Assembly (NCBI GenBank): GCA_945890485.1
Contig: CAMDCN010000018.1
Span: forward strand, 95,509-159,508
Direction: 5' to 3'
Length of the DNA stretch: 64,000 nt
From: Candidatus Sulfopaludibacter sp. SbA3
GTDB taxonomy: Bacteria; Acidobacteriota; Terriglobia; Bryobacterales; Bryobacteraceae
The notes beneath the pieces are model-generated. The model searched no databases and had not been told where the DNA came from. It saw only the letters and a list, made by a program, of their open reading frames with translations. Both the position numbers and the translations under genes were made by a program. Below, one piece after another: positions 53,260-62,502 of this stretch (positions are counted from its first letter, which is position 1; every line of letters begins with the position of its first letter).

Positions 53260-54372
53260 TTACAGGCGAATGATCCATTGGCGGCGATAGAGGAACCAGG
53301 CGACCAGATAGAGGGCGAGGGCGTGAGCGAGGCCGAAGCAGAAGGAGGCGAATTCGGGGGAACCGAGGGGTACGAACAGCGAATCGTACACGGGCTTGCG
53401 CCACCCGGTGAGGCCCCAGAGACGGGAGACCAGGCCGCTGAGGACATAGACGGCGATGGCGTTGGAGCCGTAGTGGACCAAAGGCGTGGCCCAGCGTTTC
53501 CAACCCTGGCCGTCGATGAACCAGTAGAACGAACCCAGTGCGAGTTGGGCGAGGCCAGCGGTGAAGACGGCGAAGGACACCGTCCAGATCTTCTTGTTGA
53601 TGGGCATGATAAGCCCCAGCAGATAGCCGGCGACGGTGAGGGCTACGCCAGCAGCCAGAAGCCAAGCGGCCTTTTCGGCGAGTTCGCGGCGGCTGCGGAG
53701 GAGATGGCCGGCGAGGGCTCCGAGGAGCAGGGTGGCAATTGCGGGAAGGGTGCTGACGATGCCCTCGGGGTCCCAGACCTTGGTGGATCGATAGAGGTGG
53801 CCGGGCAGGAGCATCCAATCGATGTACTGGGAGAAGTTGCCGATAGGTTCGAGGACGCCGGGGCCGTAACCGGGGACGGGGTAGAGGGTCATCAGCATCC
53901 AGTACGCAGTGCAGACACCAACGATGACGGCAGCTTGGCCGCGCCAGGTGGTGTAGAGAAAGATGAGCGCCCCGATGAGATAGCAGATAGCGATGCGTTG
54001 GAGGACACCGGGGATCCGGATAGTGGAGAGGTCGTAGGAAGGGAAGCCGGCGAGGAACAGCCCGAGGCCGAAAATCAGCGCGCTGCGGCGGAGGGTGTGG
54101 CGGATGAGGACGGACTTGTCTCCGCCTTCTTCGACCCGTCGCGCGAAGGAGAATGTCATGGCGACGCCGACGATCCACAGAAAGAAGGGGAAAATGAGGT
54201 CGGTGGGCGTCCAGCCGTGCCAGTCGGCGTGAAGAAGCGGGGGATATGCCTGGGAGTAAGAGCCGAGGTTATTGACAAGCATCATGGCTGCGATGGTGGC
54301 GCCGCGAAAGGCATCGAGCGAGACGAGCCGCTGCTTTGTCGATAGAATGTTGGCCAAGAAGGTATTATGCAT
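53260..54372 (-). CDS. Membrane acyltransferase related to heparan-alpha-glucosaminide N-acetyltransferase
   Basis: 370 residues with about ten hydrophobic segments. The N-terminal RLVSLDAFRGATIAAMMLVNN and HADWHGWTPTDLIFPFFLWIVG are hallmarks of this family (DUF5009/DUF1624), which transfers acetyl from cytoplasmic acetyl-CoA to a sugar across the membrane; the His of HADWHGW is the probable catalytic residue. The C-terminal LVHYGSNAIAVYVLSGLVS is also typical. ATG at 54372 shares the palindrome ATGCAT with the ATG of the divergent PSCyt gene; a TTG 15 bases further in would give MANILSTKQ. Confidence 0.92.
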   Translation of the reverse strand: MHNTFLANILSTKQRLVSLDAFRGATIAAMMLVNNLGSYSQAYPPLLHADWHGWTPTDLIFPFFLWIVGVAMTFSFARRVEEGGDKSVLIRHTLRRSALIFGLGLFLAGFPSYDLSTIRIPGVLQRIAICYLIGALIFLYTTWRGQAAVIVGVCTAYWMLMTLYPVPGYGPGVLEPIGNFSQYIDWMLLPGHLYRSTKVWDPEGIVSTLPAIATLLLGALAGHLLRSRRELAEKAAWLLAAGVALTVAGYLLGLIMPINKKIWTVSFAVFTAGLAQLALGSFYWFIDGQGWKRWATPLVHYGSNAIAVYVLSGLVSRLWGLTGWRKPVYDSLFVPLGSPEFASFCFGLAHALALYLVAWFLYRRQWIIRL

Positions 54373-56805
54373 CGTCTCGTTGCGGCATCCGTATTGCTGG
54401 TGATTCCGGCTTTGGGTCAAGGTCTTCCCGAACAGGCTGCCAAGATTCTTGGCGCTAACTGTACTTCGTGTCATGGCAGCGGCCTGCGCGTCTCCGATCT
54501 CGATCTGCGGACCCGCGATTCGATGGTAAAGGGCGGCACGCGGGGCGCGGCGCTGGTGGCGGGCAAGGCGGAAGAGAGCCGGTTGTACCGGTTTGCGGCG
54601 GGCCTGGATCAACCGCAGATGCCGCCGGGGAAGAAGCTATCCGATGCTGACTTGACGACGTTGAAGGCCTGGATTGATAGCGGGGCCGAGTTGACCGGTG
54701 CCCCGGTGGCCACTGGTTCGCTGGCGGCGGCCGAAGAGCGGCCGATCACCGAGAATGAACGGAAGTATTGGGCGTTTCAGAAGCCAGTACGTCCGGCGGC
54801 GCCGTCGGAAAATGCTATAGATCACTTTCTGGCATTGAAGTGGAAGGCGAAGGGATTGACGCCGGCGCCGCGGGCCTCAAAGCAGGTGCTGGTGCGGCGC
54901 GCCTATCTGGATTTGACTGGTTTGCCGCCGACACCGGACGAAGTGGCGGCGTTCGTGAAGGATACACGGCCGGACGCCTGGGCGCGGCTGGTGGATCAGT
55001 TGCTGGCCTCTCCGCACTATGGGGAGCGTTGGGCGCGGCATTGGCTCGATGTCGTCCGGTATGCGGACTCGGGCGGCTTTGAGTATGACCGCGATCGGAA
55101 CAACGCGTACAGATACCGCGACTATGTTGTGAAGGCGCTGAACAGCGACAAGCCGTTTGACCGGTTCTTGAAGGAGCAGTTGGCGGGCGATGAGCTGTAT
55201 CCGAACGATCCGGAGGCTTGGATCGCGACGGGCTTTTTGCGTCTCGGGCCGGAGAACAACGTAAAGAACGAACAGACGCGGCTGGACGAGTTGGACGATC
55301 TGGTAGTGACGGCATCCAACGGGTTGCTGGGCATGACGGTGGGCTGCGCGCGCTGCCACAACCACAAGTTCGATGCGATCGCGCAGAAGGACTACTATCG
55401 GATCCAGGCCGTGTTCTTTCCGCTGAAGCCGCTGGAGCGGCCGCTGGTGGACCCGGTGACGGAGGCGAAGTTCAAGGCTGAGACCCAAGCGGTGGAAGCG
55501 CTGCAGAAGCCGCTCAAAGATGAGTTGAAGACCTTGGAAAAGCCCTTCCGGGACAAGATCATTGCCCGGCGCAAGTCTGCGATGCCGGACTATCTACGGA
55601 CGGCCTTGGCGACCCCGGAGGCGCAGCGGACCGAGGGCCAGAAACTGAATGTAATTCAGTTCGAGAAGAGCGTGGAGAACATCTACGAAGATGACTTGGT
55701 GCGCGAGTTGACGCCGGACGTCGTGAAGGCGCGGACGCAGTTGGTGGCGAAGATCACGGCGCTCGATAAAACGAAGCCGGAGATGCCGACCGCGATGACG
55801 ATTACCGAACCGGGCCGCGAGGCTCCGCCATCGCACTTCCTGCATCGGGGCGGCGCTGGGGCGAAGGGCACGGTGATGGCGCCGGGCGTGCTCTCAGCGA
55901 CCGTACGGGAGGACTGGCCGTTCCCGGAGGCGCCGGCCGATGCGAAGACGAGCCACCGGCGGGCGGCGTTTGCCAATTGGGTGGCTTCGCCGGAGAATCC
56001 GTTGGTGCCGCGAGTGTGGGTGAACCGGATGTGGCAGTTCCACTTCGGCGAAGGGATTGTACGGACGCCATCGAACTTTGGCAAGATGGGCGACCGGCCA
56101 ACGCATCCGGAGCTGCTGGACTGGCTGGCGACCGAGCTGATGGCCAACAACTGGAGCGTGAAGCACATGCACCGATTGATGATGAACTCGGCGGCGTACC
56201 AGATGGCAAGCGATGATTCCGACGAGAACCGGAAGATTGACCCGGAGAACAAACTGCTGTGGCGGATGCCGCGGCGGCGTCTCGAAGGTGAGGCGATCCG
56301 GGATTCGATTCTGGCGCTGGCGGGCACTCTCGACAAGACGATCGGCGGGCCCGCGGTGCTGCCCTACATTGATCCGGCGTTGTTCCAGGCATCGTCAAAG
56401 CGGACGTGGCATGGGAAGGCCGTGGATGATCCGTCCACAAATCGGCGGAGCCTATATGTGTTCTCGAAGCGGTCGATTCCGCTTCCGCTGCTGGATGTTT
56501 TTGATAAGCCGGACACGATCACTTCGTGTGCGCGGCGAAACCGGTCGACGATTGCTCCGCAGGCGCTGATCCTGATGAACAACGAGTTTGTGCAGTTGCA
56601 GGCGAAGGCGTTTGCTGAGCGGCTGACGCGCGAGGCTTCAACGGCGGAGGCGCGAGTGACGCGCGGGTATGAGTTGGCATTTGGCCGGCAGCCGTCGGAA
56701 CGGGAAGTGAAGCGCGCGGTGGAGTTTGTTGGTGCGGCTTCGACCGGGCTTACCGATTTTTGTCACGCCCTATTTAACGTTAACGAGTTTGTCTATGTCC
56801 CATAA
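54367..56805 (+). CDS. PSCyt1/PSCyt2/PSD1 domain protein (planctomycete-type cytochrome c)
   Basis: 812 residues. Exported (signal ending ALGQG). The heme motif CTSCH is near residue 37, followed by the PSCyt1 stretch QMPPGKKLSDADLTTLKAWI. PSCyt2/DUF1549 (YWAFQKPVRP, RAYLDLTGLPPTPDEV, HYGERWARHWLDVVRYADS) and PSD1/DUF1553 (WVNRMWQFHFGEGIVRTPSNF, RLMMNSAAYQM) follow. A second heme-like motif CARCHNHKFD is near residue 328. It overlaps the next gene by 11 bases. These two-gene units are abundant in planctomycetes and solibacters and are thought to act in polysaccharide breakdown. AAGAAGG lies 5 bases before the ATG. Confidence 0.93.
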   Translation: MHRLVAASVLLVIPALGQGLPEQAAKILGANCTSCHGSGLRVSDLDLRTRDSMVKGGTRGAALVAGKAEESRLYRFAAGLDQPQMPPGKKLSDADLTTLKAWIDSGAELTGAPVATGSLAAAEERPITENERKYWAFQKPVRPAAPSENAIDHFLALKWKAKGLTPAPRASKQVLVRRAYLDLTGLPPTPDEVAAFVKDTRPDAWARLVDQLLASPHYGERWARHWLDVVRYADSGGFEYDRDRNNAYRYRDYVVKALNSDKPFDRFLKEQLAGDELYPNDPEAWIATGFLRLGPENNVKNEQTRLDELDDLVVTASNGLLGMTVGCARCHNHKFDAIAQKDYYRIQAVFFPLKPLERPLVDPVTEAKFKAETQAVEALQKPLKDELKTLEKPFRDKIIARRKSAMPDYLRTALATPEAQRTEGQKLNVIQFEKSVENIYEDDLVRELTPDVVKARTQLVAKITALDKTKPEMPTAMTITEPGREAPPSHFLHRGGAGAKGTVMAPGVLSATVREDWPFPEAPADAKTSHRRAAFANWVASPENPLVPRVWVNRMWQFHFGEGIVRTPSNFGKMGDRPTHPELLDWLATELMANNWSVKHMHRLMMNSAAYQMASDDSDENRKIDPENKLLWRMPRRRLEGEAIRDSILALAGTLDKTIGGPAVLPYIDPALFQASSKRTWHGKAVDDPSTNRRSLYVFSKRSIPLPLLDVFDKPDTITSCARRNRSTIAPQALILMNNEFVQLQAKAFAERLTREASTAEARVTRGYELAFGRQPSEREVKRAVEFVGAASTGLTDFCHALFNVNEFVYVP

Positions 56806-58168
56806 GCGTTTTTTGTCTCGCCGTGAATTATTGATGGCCGCTGGCGGCGGTATCCCCGGCCTTGCGTTGGCGAACATGCTGGCGCCGAAGCAGCCGCATT
56901 TTCCGGCGAAGGCGAAGGCCGTCATCTCGATCTTCTGCTACGGCGGCGTGAGCCACATGGACACCTTCGACCCGAAGCCGATGTTGAAGCAGCGGGCCGG
57001 GGAGACGATGCCGGGCAAGAAGATCGTCCCGTCGCAGGGCACGCCGGGCGGACTGATGCCGGCGCTGTGGGAGTTCAAGAAATACGGACAATCGGGCATG
57101 GAGGTGTCGAGCCTCTTTCCGCATGTGGCGCAGAAGGTGGACGAGATTGCGTTCATCCGCTCGATGCACTGCACGTCGAACGACCACGGGCCGGCGCTGT
57201 TCCAGATGAACACAGGGTTCATTCAGGCGGGGTATCCGTCGATGGGGAGCTGGTTGACGTACGGGCTGGGGACGGAGAATCAGAACCTGCCAGGGTTTGT
57301 GGTGTTCACGGATCCGCGAGGCGGGCCGATTGGCGGGGCGCCGAACTGGGGCAACGGGTTTATGCCCGCGGCCTATCAAGGGACGCCGTTCCGGCCGACG
57401 GGGAATCCGATTGTGGACCTGCGGCCGCCGAAGGACATGACGGACCAGCGGCAGCGGCGGTGGTTGGATTTCGTCGGGAAGATGAACCAGGACCATATTG
57501 AGCGGAACCCGTTTGATACGGAGTTGAGTGCGCGGATTGAGTCGTACGAATTGGCTTACCGGATGCAGACGAGTGCGACGGAGGCGGTGGACGTTGACAT
57601 TGAGTCGGCGGCGACGAAGAAGTTGTACGGGATTGATGAGCAGCGGACTGAGTATTTTGGGCGCCAAGCGCTAATGGCACGTCGATTAGTCGAGCGGGGC
57701 GTGCGGTTCGTGCAGTTGTACTCGGGTGGAGGAAATTTCGGAGATAGCTGGGACGCGCATTGGGATTTGAAGGAGAATCACGGCCAGCATTGCGGGGAGA
57801 CGGATAAGCCGATTGCGGGGTTGATGACGGACTTGAAATCGCGCGGGCTGCTGGATTCTACGCTGATTATCTGGCACGGGGAGTTTGGGAGATTGCCGAT
57901 TTCGCAACGGATGAGCGGACGGGATCATAATCCGTATGGGTTTACGGTGTGGATGGCGGGGGGCGGGATTAAGGGCGGAACGTGCGTTGGGGCGACGGAT
58001 GAGTTTGGGTTAGAGGCCGTGGAAGATCGGAAGTCAGTGAATGATCTGCATGCGACGATGCTGCATTTGCTGGGGTTTGATCATACGCGGCTCACCTATC
58101 CGCACAATGGGCGGAATATGCGGTTGACGGATGTGGAGGGGGAGGTCATCAAGAAGATTGTGGCGTGA
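56795..58168 (+). CDS. DUF1501 family exported protein (sulfatase-like fold)
   Basis: 457 residues. A twin-arginine signal (FLSRRELLMAAGGGIPG) is followed by VISIFCYGGVSHMDTFDPKP, the metal-site start of the family, SMHCTSNDHGPALFQMNTG, then WDAHWDLKENH and IWHGEFGRLPISQRMSGRDHN. These histidines and aspartates suggest a bound metal as in alkaline phosphatase-like enzymes. It is the partner of the PSCyt/PSD1 gene, which it overlaps. The substrate is unknown; related pairs are linked to sugar polymer use. Ends at 58168, one to two bases from a possible start of the next gene. Confidence 0.93.
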   Translation: MSHKRFLSRRELLMAAGGGIPGLALANMLAPKQPHFPAKAKAVISIFCYGGVSHMDTFDPKPMLKQRAGETMPGKKIVPSQGTPGGLMPALWEFKKYGQSGMEVSSLFPHVAQKVDEIAFIRSMHCTSNDHGPALFQMNTGFIQAGYPSMGSWLTYGLGTENQNLPGFVVFTDPRGGPIGGAPNWGNGFMPAAYQGTPFRPTGNPIVDLRPPKDMTDQRQRRWLDFVGKMNQDHIERNPFDTELSARIESYELAYRMQTSATEAVDVDIESAATKKLYGIDEQRTEYFGRQALMARRLVERGVRFVQLYSGGGNFGDSWDAHWDLKENHGQHCGETDKPIAGLMTDLKSRGLLDSTLIIWHGEFGRLPISQRMSGRDHNPYGFTVWMAGGGIKGGTCVGATDEFGLEAVEDRKSVNDLHATMLHLLGFDHTRLTYPHNGRNMRLTDVEGEVIKKIVA

Positions 58169-58194
58169 TGCCATACTGGAAATGGAGCCGTCCT

Positions 58195-58419
58195 ATGGAG
58201 AGCCGTGAGCTAGAACGCATCGCAATCGTGCCGGGCCAACGGTCGGATCAACCTTGCATCCGAGGGCTGCGGGTAACGGTCTGGGATGTTCTGGATATGC
58301 TGGCGGCGGGGTCTTCCGAGGATGAAATTCTTTCGGAATATCCGTACTTGGAACGTGAAGATTTTCCCGCTGTGTATGCCTATGCTTCCCGCGTTGGGCG
58401 GGAGCGATCTGTTCGTTGA
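58195..58419 (+). CDS. DUF433 antitoxin
   Basis: 74 residues, MESRELERIAIVPGQRS, then the family core PCIRGLRVTVWDVLDMLAAG and SSEDEILSEYPYLEREDFPA. DUF433 proteins have a winged helix and are antitoxins for DUF5615 PIN-like toxins. Its TGA overlaps the TTG of the toxin gene. Earlier ATGs at 58168 are possible but would add an unconserved tail. Together with the next gene it is an intact toxin-antitoxin pair. Confidence 0.92.
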   Translation: MESRELERIAIVPGQRSDQPCIRGLRVTVWDVLDMLAAGSSEDEILSEYPYLEREDFPAVYAYASRVGRERSVR

Positions 58420-58754
58420 AGCTGCTTTTTGACGCCTGCCTTTCGCCGAAGTTGGTTGGGCGTTTGGGGGAGTTGTTTCCCGGTTCGATGCACGTTCTCG
58501 GAGCGGGGCTGGAACACAACACGCCGGACTTGGCCATCTGGGAGTTTGCGCGGGAGAACGGCTGGACGATTGTCACTGCCGATTCTGATTTCGTGGCGTT
58601 GGTAAGTGAGCGGGGTGCTCCACCCAAGGTCGTCCGGCTGCAGAATTGCAAATTGCGATTGGCCGAGATTGAGTTGCTGCTCAGACGGAACGCAGTGCTG
58701 ATCACCGAGTTCTGGCGGTCGAACCGGGCTATCCTGATCATCTCGGCTCGATAG
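58416..58754 (+). CDS. DUF5615 PIN-like toxin (Mut7-C-related)
   Basis: 112 residues starting at TTG (TTGA overlap with the DUF433 gene). MKLLFDACLSPKLVGRL holds the first acidic residue. GSMHVLGAGLEHNTPDLAIWEFARENGWTIV and TADSDFVALVSERG carry the remaining acidic active-site residues expected of PIN-like nucleases. It probably cleaves RNA. Related pairs are widespread and chromosomal. It is intact, in contrast with the ruined vapBC at 21.5 kb. Confidence 0.9.
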   Translation: MKLLFDACLSPKLVGRLGELFPGSMHVLGAGLEHNTPDLAIWEFARENGWTIVTADSDFVALVSERGAPPKVVRLQNCKLRLAEIELLLRRNAVLITEFWRSNRAILIISAR

Positions 58755-58761
58755 TGAACTG

Positions 58762-59823
58762 CTAACGGGACTGGCTAAGGGCGTAGACGGCGAAGGAGGC
58801 GAGCCAGTGTTCTCCTCCGTAGTTCCCGCCGGTGACGTTCGGGAGCGCGGCTTCCAGTAAGCGGCGGGCCGAGGCCAACATGTTTTGAGTGCGGGCGGAG
58901 TTCTGCGGCAGAGCGCCTGCGACCCCGAACAGACACCAGGCTCGGCTCAGATAGAGGCCGTCGAGGTGGACGATCTGATAGTCGCTGCGGTCGGAGACCT
59001 CGGGGGCCTTCGTGAGATTGGCCAAGCCAGCCGTAGTCATGAACTTGTTGAACCACAGCCGGAACTCCTCGGCGGAGAGGACGCGGCGCATCAGATCCGC
59101 GACTTCCAGCGTGGGGGAAAGGAAGTCCGTGCCGTCGGGCTCCTGAAACGCAGCGACCGCCGTGTTGTTGCCATAGTAGTCCTTGGCGCGCTGCAGAATC
59201 TGAGCTTCAAACTTCGCGTCCTTGGCGGCGCGGGCCCAGTCGAGGGCGAACACGAGGCCGAAGGCCGTGTTGGGGTGGACGCCGGTGCGGTTGGGATAGG
59301 TCTGTTTGGGAAGGTAGGCGGTCCAGAGGTCGACAATCAGGCTGGTCAGCGGCTGAAGGTTTTGGGCCCATTGACGGCCTTGGGGGTCGTCCCAGGTGCG
59401 GAGTTCTTCGTCGAGTTTGAGGAGCCACGCCCAGCCGTAAGTACGTTCGAAGGTCTTAGCGAGCTTGTAGTTGCTGAAGTATTTCATCTCGCCCGCGAGA
59501 GCTTGGGGCTCGAAACTCGTGGCGAGGATCTTGCGGATCTGCGCGTCCTTTGGCAAGCCCTTCGTCGTCTTGAGCAGGCGGACAAGCATCCAGTGGCCGT
59601 GGACGCTGGAGTGCCAGTCGAAGCAACCGTAGAACGAAGGGTGGAGTTGGCGCGGCGTGAGGCGCGCGTCGGATTCGCTTTCGATGGTGTGAGCGGTCTT
59701 GTTGGGGTACTCCTGCTGGATGCAGTGGAGTGGAAGTTCGGCGAGGCGGGACGCGATCTCAGGGGTCAACATTTGGGCAAAGGCCGGCGAGGCGAGGAGA
59801 GCACAGACCAGAAGCGGTTTCAT
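58762..59823 (-). CDS. DUF2891 family exported protein
   Basis: 353 residues. A signal peptide MKPLLVCALLASPAFAQ is followed by LHPSFYGCFDWHSSVHGHWMLVRLL, the hallmark of DUF2891, then FERTYGWAWLLKLDEEL and the C-terminal GEHWLASFAVYALSQ. The all-alpha (alpha/alpha) barrel-like rhythm suggests a glycoside hydrolase-type toroid, but no activity is known. It is convergent with the toxin gene and divergent from the second CocE/NonD hydrolase, with 39 bases between starts. Confidence 0.92.
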   Translation of the reverse strand: MKPLLVCALLASPAFAQMLTPEIASRLAELPLHCIQQEYPNKTAHTIESESDARLTPRQLHPSFYGCFDWHSSVHGHWMLVRLLKTTKGLPKDAQIRKILATSFEPQALAGEMKYFSNYKLAKTFERTYGWAWLLKLDEELRTWDDPQGRQWAQNLQPLTSLIVDLWTAYLPKQTYPNRTGVHPNTAFGLVFALDWARAAKDAKFEAQILQRAKDYYGNNTAVAAFQEPDGTDFLSPTLEVADLMRRVLSAEEFRLWFNKFMTTAGLANLTKAPEVSDRSDYQIVHLDGLYLSRAWCLFGVAGALPQNSARTQNMLASARRLLEAALPNVTGGNYGGEHWLASFAVYALSQSR

Positions 59824-59862
59824 CGATTCTCTTATCTTCGCAGGACTGCTAAGCTCTAGCGC

Positions 59863-61707
59863 ATGGTTCGTTTCGTACTCCTCTTTCTCTTGACGCTGGT
59901 GGGGTTGGTGGCTCAAGGCGTGACGCCCCGCAATGTGATGGTGCCGATGCGCGATGGGGTCCGGCTCGGGACGGACGTTTATCTGCCGAAGGCGGAGGGG
60001 AAGTTCCCGGTTCTGCTGACGCGGACTCCGTATAACAAGGCCGGGTCGGCTGCTGCGGTGGCGCCGTTCGTGGCCGCTGGCTACGCCGTGGTTGTGCAGG
60101 ATGTGCGGGGACGGTATCAGAGCGAAGGGCGCTGGGTTCCGATCCAGGACGACCCCAACGACGGCTTCGACACGGCGAAGTGGATTGGAGCGCAGCCTTG
60201 GTGCGACGGGGGGATTGGGACATTTGGATCGTCGTACGGCGGGGCGACGCAACATGCACTGGCGATCGCAGGGGCGCCGTTCGTGAAGGCGTTGATTCCA
60301 CGGAATGCGATGTCGAACTTTGGCCGGTACGGGCTGCGGCACAACGGCGCATTTGAGCTGCGCTGGTTGAATTGGGTGCTGACGCTGGGAAACCCGGTGG
60401 GGACGCAGTATCTGCGGACGGCGGCGGAGCGGGCGGCCTCGACTCCGGCGGCGGCGCAGGCGCTGGTGGACTTGGCGGGGCAGGTGCAGGAATATTCGCG
60501 AGCGCTGCCGCTACGGGCCGGGACAACGCCGCTACAATTCGCCCCGGACTATGAGAAGTGGCTGGTGGAGGCGATGGGGCACGGCGACTACGACGCGTTC
60601 TGGAAAGATCACGGATCGAGCGTGGTGGACCATCTGGCCGAGTTCAAAGATATTCCGGCGTATCACGTGACGGGGTGGTATGACTCATGGGGAACGCCGG
60701 CGGCGAACATGAACTTCGTGGAGTTGCGGAAGGCGAAGAAGAGTTTGCAGCGGTTGATCGTAGGGCCGTGGATTCATAGTTCGGAGAACTTGAGCCATGC
60801 GGGGCTGGCGCAATTCACTCCGGATGCGGCGCTCGATCTGGCGGGATTTCAGATCCGGTGGTTTGACCGGTGGTTGAAGAACGTGAGCAATGGGGTGGAT
60901 ACGGAGCCGCCCGTGCGGCTGTATGTGATGGGCGGCGGCGATGGGCACAAGACGCCGGACGGACGGATTTTCGTGGGCGGGAAGTGGCGCAACGAACAGG
61001 ACTGGCCGTTGGCGCGGACCGTGTACACCCCTTACTATTTGCAGGCGGGCGGAAAGCTGGGGACGATGAAGCCGGGGAAGGCTGCGCCGGTTTCGTATTC
61101 GTTTGATCCGGCGAACCCCGTGCCGACGCTGGGCGGGAACATCTCGTCGCAGGGCCCGCTGGCGTTCCAAGGCGCGGCGGATCAACGCTGCCGGACCGGC
61201 TACTGGTTGTGCCGGGATCAATTGCCGTTGGCGGCGCGCGGTGACGTGGTCGTGTTTCAAACGGAGCCGTTGACGGAGAATCTGGAGGTCACCGGGCCGT
61301 TGAAGGTGAAGCTCTGGGCGTCGACCGACGGACTGGATACGGACTTTACGGCGAAGCTGATCGATGTGTATCCACCGAATGCTTCTTATCCCGCAGGCGT
61401 GGATTTGCTGGTGGGCGACAGTATCGCCCGGGCGCGGTACCGGAAAGGGTTAGAAAAGGCCGTGATGATGACGCCAGGAGTGGCGGAGGAGTTCAACCTG
61501 GAACTCTACCCGACTTCGCTCGTGTTTCAGAAAGGGCATCGGATTCGCGTGGACATTTCGAGCAGCAATTTTCCGCGGTTTGATGTGAACCCCAATACGG
61601 GGGAGCCGCTCAACGGCAACCGCGGGACGCGGGTGGCGCGGAATACGATCTACCTGGACGGCGACCATGCTTCTCACATTCTGCTGCCGGTGATTCCGGC
61701 GAAGTAG
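59863..61707 (+). CDS. CocE/NonD family exported hydrolase, second copy
   Basis: 614 residues. Signal peptide (FVLLFLLTLVGLVAQG), then VPMRDGVRLGTDVYLPK. The nucleophile elbow is GTFGSSYGGATQHALA, with Ser in SSYGG as in cocaine esterase-like enzymes. YHVTGWYDSWGTPAANM carries the catalytic Asp region, and IVGPWIHSS the His. The C-terminal jelly-roll follows. It is a likely exported esterase or peptidase. The nucleophile motif differs from the GISYPG of the copy at 42993-44810, so substrates may differ. The stop is immediately next to that of the convergent TPR gene. Confidence 0.92.
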   Translation: MVRFVLLFLLTLVGLVAQGVTPRNVMVPMRDGVRLGTDVYLPKAEGKFPVLLTRTPYNKAGSAAAVAPFVAAGYAVVVQDVRGRYQSEGRWVPIQDDPNDGFDTAKWIGAQPWCDGGIGTFGSSYGGATQHALAIAGAPFVKALIPRNAMSNFGRYGLRHNGAFELRWLNWVLTLGNPVGTQYLRTAAERAASTPAAAQALVDLAGQVQEYSRALPLRAGTTPLQFAPDYEKWLVEAMGHGDYDAFWKDHGSSVVDHLAEFKDIPAYHVTGWYDSWGTPAANMNFVELRKAKKSLQRLIVGPWIHSSENLSHAGLAQFTPDAALDLAGFQIRWFDRWLKNVSNGVDTEPPVRLYVMGGGDGHKTPDGRIFVGGKWRNEQDWPLARTVYTPYYLQAGGKLGTMKPGKAAPVSYSFDPANPVPTLGGNISSQGPLAFQGAADQRCRTGYWLCRDQLPLAARGDVVVFQTEPLTENLEVTGPLKVKLWASTDGLDTDFTAKLIDVYPPNASYPAGVDLLVGDSIARARYRKGLEKAVMMTPGVAEEFNLELYPTSLVFQKGHRIRVDISSSNFPRFDVNPNTGEPLNGNRGTRVARNTIYLDGDHASHILLPVIPAK

Positions 61708-62502
61708 TCAGTTGTAGATGGAGCGGAGGAGCTCGTAGCGTTTCAGGGTTTCGCGCTGGAGCGTTGTGTCGCCCAGCGTGGCGGCGCAGCGGGCGAGTTG
61801 GTAGAGAATGGGCGCGTCGGTGGAGTCAAGGCTGGCGGCGCGTTCAAAGGCCGGGATCGCTTCACGGCAGTTGCCTTGCCGCTGGTGAATCTTGCCGATG
61901 AGAGAGTGGACCATGAAGGCGTTCGGTTGCAGGCGGGCGGCGGTGTTCGCGGCAGCCAGGGCCTTGGCTGGTTCGTTGGCGTCGAGCGCGAGGCGGGCGA
62001 GGCCGAGGTGACCGAGCCAGGAGTTGGATTGCCGATAGAGCCGGGCGGCTTCCTCGGGTTTTTGGTCGAGTTCGTGGCACCAGCCGAGATGGTAGAGCGA
62101 CGGCCCGTGCTGCGGATTGCGGGCGAGCGCTTGGCGGAACTCGGCCGAGGCGCGGTCGCAGCGGCCAACGTCGTCGAGATAGTAGCGGCCGAGCGCGTAG
62201 TGGGGGGCGGGACTCTTGGGGAGGAGGGGGACGGCTGCGGCTGCCTTGAGCGCAAAGAGCGTCTTCTGGCCGGCGAGGTAGTAGGCGTAGGCGAGAAGAA
62301 GAACGGTGTTGCCATCACGAGGGTTGCGGGCTTCGGCGGCGCGGAGCTGGCTGATAGCCGCGAAGGTATCTCCTTGCCGGAGGAGTTCCTGGGCGGGGTG
62401 GTCGATAGGGAGTTCGAGCGCTTGCGCGGAGAGACTGGGAGTTGCGATGATGAAGCCCACCATGGCGCTGACGCGGACTAGAGGGGCAATCGTGTTCTGC
62501 AT
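61708..62502 (-). CDS. Exported TPR protein
   Basis: 264 residues. The N-terminus ends in PSLSAQALEL, a probable signal-peptide cleavage at Ala-Gln as seen in neighbours. Six or so TPRs follow, such as VLLLAYAYYLAGQKTLFAL, APHYALGRYYLDDVGRCDRA and SLYHLGWCHELDQKPEEAA. No catalytic domain. ATG at 62502 or 62463; both lie in CATG palindromes shared with possible starts of the divergent gene. Its coding start region overlaps that gene. Confidence 0.85.
   Translation of the reverse strand: MQNTIAPLVRVSAMVGFIIATPSLSAQALELPIDHPAQELLRQGDTFAAISQLRAAEARNPRDGNTVLLLAYAYYLAGQKTLFALKAAAAVPLLPKSPAPHYALGRYYLDDVGRCDRASAEFRQALARNPQHGPSLYHLGWCHELDQKPEEAARLYRQSNSWLGHLGLARLALDANEPAKALAAANTAARLQPNAFMVHSLIGKIHQRQGNCREAIPAFERAASLDSTDAPILYQLARCAATLGDTTLQRETLKRYELLRSIYN

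Noticed and set aside
53278..54345. 355-codon plus-strand frame rich in Glu and Asp
   Set aside because: Fully antisense to the acyltransferase, whose membrane motifs are convincing.
58885..59859. 324-codon plus-strand frame
   Set aside because: Antisense to the DUF2891 gene; no motif.
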